From: Psoroptes ovis
Lineage: Eukaryota > Arthropoda > Arachnida > Sarcoptiformes > Psoroptidae
Direction of reading: 5' to 3'
DNA: 64,000 nt
Assembly (NCBI GenBank): GCA_002943765.1
Contig: PQWQ01000031.1
Location: 186,001-250,000, forward strand
Below, piece by piece: positions 59,282 through 64,000 of this stretch. Under the pieces are notes generated by a model. That model searched no databases. It saw only the letters and a program-made list of their open reading frames with translations, and had not been told where the DNA came from. Both the position numbers and the translations under genes were made by a program. The stretch's first letter is position 1. The number at the start of each line of letters is the position of its first letter.

Positions 59282-59398
59282 TGTTTCAAGTTTTAATTCA
59301 GAGTTTTTAAATTAATTTTCATAGCTTTGAATATAATTTTTAATTAAATAACTACGAAAATTAATTTTAAAACTACGAATTAAAACTTGAAATCCTGT
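59282..59398. mobile_element. family D palindromic MITE
   Basis: TGTTTCAAGTTTTAATTCAG to TTAAAACTTGAAATCCTGTT, with internal AAAACTACGAATTAAAAC. The left terminus is eroded. Confidence 0.75.
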
Positions 59399-61145
59399 TC
59401 AATTGTTTCAATTTTTTTTTTTTGCATTTTTTTTTAATAAATAATTTAATTTAATTTCATTATTTTTGCTCATTAATTGGTATTGTTTTTTCTGTTTTTT
59501 TGGTAAATGAATATGTCGAAAATTACTGAAAAAAATTCAAATTCAAAATGTATTGTGTTTATCTATTTGAATGTGAATAATGAACAAATCATGTTTTTCA
59601 AATGTGCTTTCTTATTTCCATTTATTATATTTCAAATAATAAAAAATTTTATCAAAAAATCAATGTGCGCATCAAATGCCATTTCGATGCCATTTCAATT
59701 ATAATTCATCAGCTTTTTGTTGTTGTTTTTGTTTCAGGCATTTTGTTGCCTGCCAAACAATTCGACACCTGTCATAAACTTTTTTGTTTTGTGAATAATC
59801 TATGTCTCATCATTTTGTGATTGAAAATCGCTAGCTCCATGGTCCATGGTCCTGGAAATATTTTCAATTATTCAATTATATTCATATCACCGAAAATTGA
59901 TTCGAAACAAATGAAAATCAAAAGTTTGTGTGTTTCAAATTCGAAGAATTCAACAATATTCAAATAATTCGACTCGAAAAAAATATTACGAGACATTGTA
60001 ATCAAAAGATTGTGTGCCTAGGCCCTAGGATCTCACATTTAATTCGATTATTCCTCATTTCACATATTGTTTGGCCCAGAAAATTAGAAACAATAAAGCA
60101 TTCATTCATTCATTAGCCATATATGATGAGATTTTTCTGTCATCAAATTCATCAATGAGGCCTAATTATGAGGCCTCATTCATTGCCTGATGATAATAAT
60201 TTAAAATATTTCAAATAAAGAGGGATATGGGGCGAGAGAATGCTTTAAAAACTTTTGGCTCTCAAGTTGTTGTTTTGCTCCCCAGATTCTCCCTTGAAAT
60301 CATTAACCTCGAAGGCAATTGAAATATTTTGGTCTCTCTGTGTTTTTGGTATTCAATATTTCTATGATTGTTCGGGCCCTTACTATTGGTATCATTGTTT
60401 GGGTAAGTACCAATTGAAATTGAATTAAAAATTTTTCAAAATATTGTTGAAGGGGCCTGTTCCAATTGGTGGCCACAGATATGCGCATATCAGCAGTTTT
60501 TTTTCAGTATCTCGAACCTTATTTGACAATGTCATTCTCAAATTTCATTATCTCAAAGATGTATTCAAATGAAATATTCACAAATTAATTAGATTAAAAT
60601 CTTGTCGAATCTTTGTTGAATTTTGTTTGAATGATGATGAGGTATATACCCTTGATTCTAGTCCCAATTAGCATTGTTAATGAGCTTGAAAAAATTCGAA
60701 AGTTCTGTGCGAAAATTTGGTGTGAAATTGAACATGGAAAAATTAGGTCTCAATTCTCAGAGTGTAGGGCCCTAAATGGCTCTTGTATTAACCATATTAT
60801 ATATTCCTTTATGAATTATGAATTAAGCAAATGAATGATCTAACAAGATCGAATATCGTCCAGAAAAGGCGCAGAATTTTCAATGTCAATCATTGGAAAT
60901 GGAATGGAAATCGGGATTCGGATTTATTTATTTTTGACTACTGAATTTATTCAATTTCCATTTACTTCTTACAATTCAAATTCATCGAAGAATCAAATTT
61001 CCATTCCATTTCCAAATATTTTAATACAAATTTTACAAATTAACAAATTGTCAAATTTTCGATGTATGAATTAATGAACTACATTCGTTTAGAATCCAAA
61101 TAGGAATGATTCCGGATTGAAACAAAAAAAGAAAAAATATTTACA

Positions 61146-61230
61146 TTAAGCTGTCCGAAAAGTTCATTCGGCCTAATCGAATAGAGTTTTCGATGAAAAT
61201 CGGCCAGAACTTTCCGCGGACAACCCTAAT
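61146..61230 (-). mobile_element. mariner-type MITE, subfamily A, inverted
   Basis: TTAAGCTGTCCGAAAAGTTC to AACTTTCCGCGGACAACCCT, with the core ATCGAATAGAGTTTTCGATG. The right arm has a 2-bp CG insertion. Confidence 0.84.
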
Positions 61231-62246
61231 ACATTTACATTTATTCTATTTATTTTTGCATCTTTCTTTTTTGATGACTTGATTAGTTGATCAGTTGATT
61301 TTGTAACCTGAGATTTTTTTTTCTTATCATTTTCATCATTTGTCTTTATCCAATTATTTTTCTCTGCTTTTTTTTCGTTTGTTTGTTCTTTGAGAAACTT
61401 GGAGAATCATGTTCAATGTGTGTTTTCAAATAATAATCGACTTTGTTATTATTATTATATGTTATTAAGCAGATTTCAATTTATTTAAAAGTTTTTTCTC
61501 AAGTTGAAACTTTGAATTTTTTCAACTTTGAATCCAAGAATATTTGTTTCGAATTCTTCTTATAATTCTTTGAGTTAATCACCAATTTTTTCAAAGGTAT
61601 GTACCTTGTATGATTTTATATCAAGATACATATATTTTTTGTGTGTTCTGGAAAAAATCATCATCATCATAAATCAACTATAATTGTATTTGAATGATGA
61701 GTTGATACGAGTTTTTTCTGCATATTTTCCCAGTTTAAATCATGATAATTATTAATAATAATAATAATAATTTGCAGGTTGATCATGCCGAAATATACAT
61801 TTATATTCACGGTGAAATTCATTGAATTCATTCGAAATTTTGATTAATTCAATCAAAAATAAATAAATTTTGGTAATTGTCTTGCGTGATGTTCGCGCTG
61901 AAAGGCTATACATTTATATATATGTTCACCGAATGAATTCGGTTCGATTGCGATTGTTCTGTTTGATCAAAACGAAAAAAATTCAAATATTCTTTGGTAG
62001 AAGCATCGTCAATCAACGATGATGTTTAAGATTCTAGCCCTGAGAATCTTCTATATTTAATTGTGTGTTCTTGTGCATCAATGAATTCAATTCAATTCAG
62101 AATTCCATTTTTCAGTTATGGTTAGTATAGCCATTGGGAACACATGAGAATTTCGTTCATTTTTATTTTTCAAAGGTGAAATTTTCAAAATTTTGAACTT
62201 GAATTGTCATGTTCAAAAGACAATCGAAAATTGCCATCTATCGATC

Positions 62247-64000
62247 ATGATTACGATCAAATTTTGCTACAATTTTTTCAATCATTTCATATTTGTCATA
62301 ATAATCTTATGGTTGAATCAAAGTGACCGAATCAATTGTGGCATTAATGAACGTCATTTGATTAATCATTTACTTAATAATTATAATCCATTAGAACGGC
62401 CAGTTGAAAATGAAAATGATACATTAAATGTAATATTTGGTATCACGCTGCAACAAATAATTGATGTTGATGAGAAAAATCAAATTCTGATATCGAATAT
62501 TTGGCTAAAATATGTATGTAAAATGTATCAAAAATGTTTGTTTAAATTATTTTTTAATTAATTTTTCCACATGATTTGAAAGCAATGGGTTGACATAAAT
62601 CTCCGGTGGAATCCTGATGATTATGGTGGTATCGAAACACTGCGCATTATGACTGATCGGATTTGGATACCCGATGTATTGATGTATAATAGTGCTGATG
62701 AAAGATTTGACAGTACTTTTCGTACGAATGTTGTCGTTAATTATACTGGTGGCTGCCTTTATGTACCACCTGGTGTATTCAAAAGTACATGTCGTATCGA
62801 TATCACATGGTTTCCGTTCGATGATCAACGTTGTGAGCTGAAATTTGGTTCATGGACGTTAGTATTTGTCAATGTGTGTAATTGAATACTAGACTAAATC
62901 TCTATTTCATATTTTTTACAGGTATGATGGTTTACAAGTAGACCTTTTGCCCGAAAATGTATCAGCCGATACATCTGCATATCAAGTGAATAGTGAATGG
63001 GTATTGGTCGATGTCCCGGCGATTCGTACCTCACAATACTATGATTGTTGCCCAGGGCCATTTGTTGATATTAAATTCATCATACATATTAAACGACGTA
63101 CATTGTATTATGATTTTAACCTAATAATACCTTGTATTATTCTGTCTTCAATGACATTGCTTAGTTTTTCATCGCCACCTGAATCCGGTGAAAAATTACA
63201 TCTCGGTGTTACCATATTACTTTCGATGACAGTATTTTTGGTTCAATTAAGTAAAATATTACCAGCTACATCAGATTCAATATCAATTATTGCATTATAT
63301 TTTGGATCAATTATGGTAATGGTTGCAGTGTCAGTGGTTATGACAGTGGTCGTATTGAATTTTCATCATCGATCATCAGAAACCAAAGAAATGGGACCAA
63401 AATTACGAAAATTCCTGCTGGATTGGCTGCCACGATTATTAAGAATGGATCGGCCAGGTATTAAACCACCTAAACAATGTAAATTGAAAAAAGTTTCATC
63501 CACACAAAAATTAGTCGCTGCACTGGGCTGTGCTATTGTTGCCAAAAATAACGATAATAGCAATGATAATAGTGCCAATAAGGGCCAAAAACAAGATTTT
63601 GCAACCAAAGACACTGAAATCGATATCAATAGCCATAGCCAAAATATAATTGATAATTATAATAATGATAATAAAATACTGGTCATGATGTCCAAAAACA
63701 CTCACCGTTCTACAGCCAACGACCGCACAGATTCAATGACCAAGCTTGCCACCAGTCCACCGACTGGAGTAGTTCCATTCCTATGTAAAGATAATGATCA
63801 ACAAGAAGATGCAGCAGCAGAAGCTCAAAATTATAATTCAAAATTACATCAGCAATCATCATTCTTTCATGAATCTTTGATAATAGATGGCGGTCATGAA
63901 TCAGATTGTATTTTACATAAAAGAAGACCAACAACAATCAATGATGCTTCAATAATCTCGGCTAAATTGACTAATACACAGCAACATAATTTGAATATGA
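62247..64000 (+). CDS. nicotinic acetylcholine receptor alpha-type subunit, second tandem gene, 3'-partial
   Basis: Exons 62247-62513, 62583-62857 and 62922 to the window edge (still open at 64000, 359 codons into exon 3), with introns of 69 and 64 bp in matching phases. ATG 62247 begins a conventional signal peptide (MITIKFCYNFFNHFIFVIII) followed by the mature start INCGINERHLINHLLNNYN. The TTG-initiated upstream frame is not used as a start. The ligand-binding domain has WVDINLRWNPDDYGG, WIPDVLMYNSADERFD, a Cys-loop with 13 residues between cysteines (CRIDITWFPFDDQRC), loop B GSWTYD and vicinal cysteines C223-C224 (YYDCCPGPF), so it is alpha-type. TM1 is FNLIIPCIILSSMTLLSF. TM2 has His274 at 2' and Lys292 at 20', both unusual. 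TM3 is followed by VVLNFHHRSSETKEM and a long Lys/Asn/Asp/Ser-rich cytoplasmic loop. TM4 must lie beyond the window. TM1 to the cytoplasmic loop is one exon, unlike the upstream paralogue. It is closely similar to the first gene, so a tandem duplicate. Confidence 0.92.

Larger units (their letters stand above)
58243..62246. other. intergenic between the two nAChR genes
   Basis: 4 kb without a credible gene. It contains an AATAAA at 58368-58373 that may end the first receptor transcript, a CA run (58658-58677), MITEs at 58783 and 61146, and a D element at 59282. The promoter and 5' UTR of the second receptor must lie in the right part. Several weak ORFs (58773, 60631, 60883) have no recognisable features. 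Confidence 0.65.

Noticed and set aside
308..61230. CRISPR-like array of similar ~80-bp repeats
   Set aside because: Spacing is irregular (tens of bp to kb), orientation varies and the units are palindromic transposon remnants in a eukaryotic genome.
61740..61950. Possible inverted repeat around two ATACATTTATAT-containing segments upstream of the second nAChR
   Set aside because: Complementarity is short and interrupted, and it does not match families A to D, so it is not distinguishable from AT-rich background by eye.
62193..62246. N-terminal extension of the second nAChR from 62193
   Set aside because: The codon at 62193 is TTG. The first ATG (62247) gives a normal signal peptide.

Overview
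The window is nuclear DNA from a small-genome, AT-rich arthropod. Introns are mostly 58-134 bp with GT-AG borders, poly-Gln and poly-Asn tracts are frequent, and there are two alpha-type nicotinic acetylcholine receptor genes. Tiny introns, compact gene spacing and receptor type suggest an acariform mite, perhaps of the house-dust-mite kind. This is an inference, not an identification.

Left block (1-22 kb), gene-dense. 1690-3205 (+) holds the 3' exons of a conserved helix-hairpin-helix protein whose 5' end lies outside the window. 4708-5565 (+) is an orphan single-pass membrane protein. It ends 18 bp from the convergent AGGF1 gene (5584-7117, -; OCRE, FHA and G-patch domains). Upstream of AGGF1 on the same strand is CIAO3/NARFL (7475-10486, -), a cytosolic iron-sulfur assembly factor. 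A complete TTC4-type co-chaperone gene (9152-10342, -) lies inside CIAO3 intron 1 in the same orientation. After a 6.4-kb intergenic stretch come a Mastermind-like Notch coactivator (16903-20645, +) and the mitochondrial ribosomal protein mRpS33 (21573-22075, +).

Middle block (22.1-48.5 kb). No credible gene was found in 26 kb. It is low-complexity AT-rich DNA with about 31 copies of 75-90 bp mariner-type MITEs and two copies of a second MITE family.

Right block (48.5-64 kb). Two tandem alpha-type nicotinic receptor subunits lie on the + strand. The first (48498-58242) is complete, with nine proposed coding exons, a 5.4-kb intron 1 and a 27-nt microexon. The second (62247 to beyond 64000) is cut by the window edge. 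It carries TM1 to TM3 in one exon and has unusual pore residues (His at 2', Lys at 20').

Dispersed repeats. I located 53 copies of the TTGTCCGAAAAGTT-type family, in subfamilies A, B and C with TA-rich flanks, and 7 copies of a 115-165 bp palindromic family (D). None overlaps a coding exon and no transposase ORF is present, so they must have been mobilised in trans.
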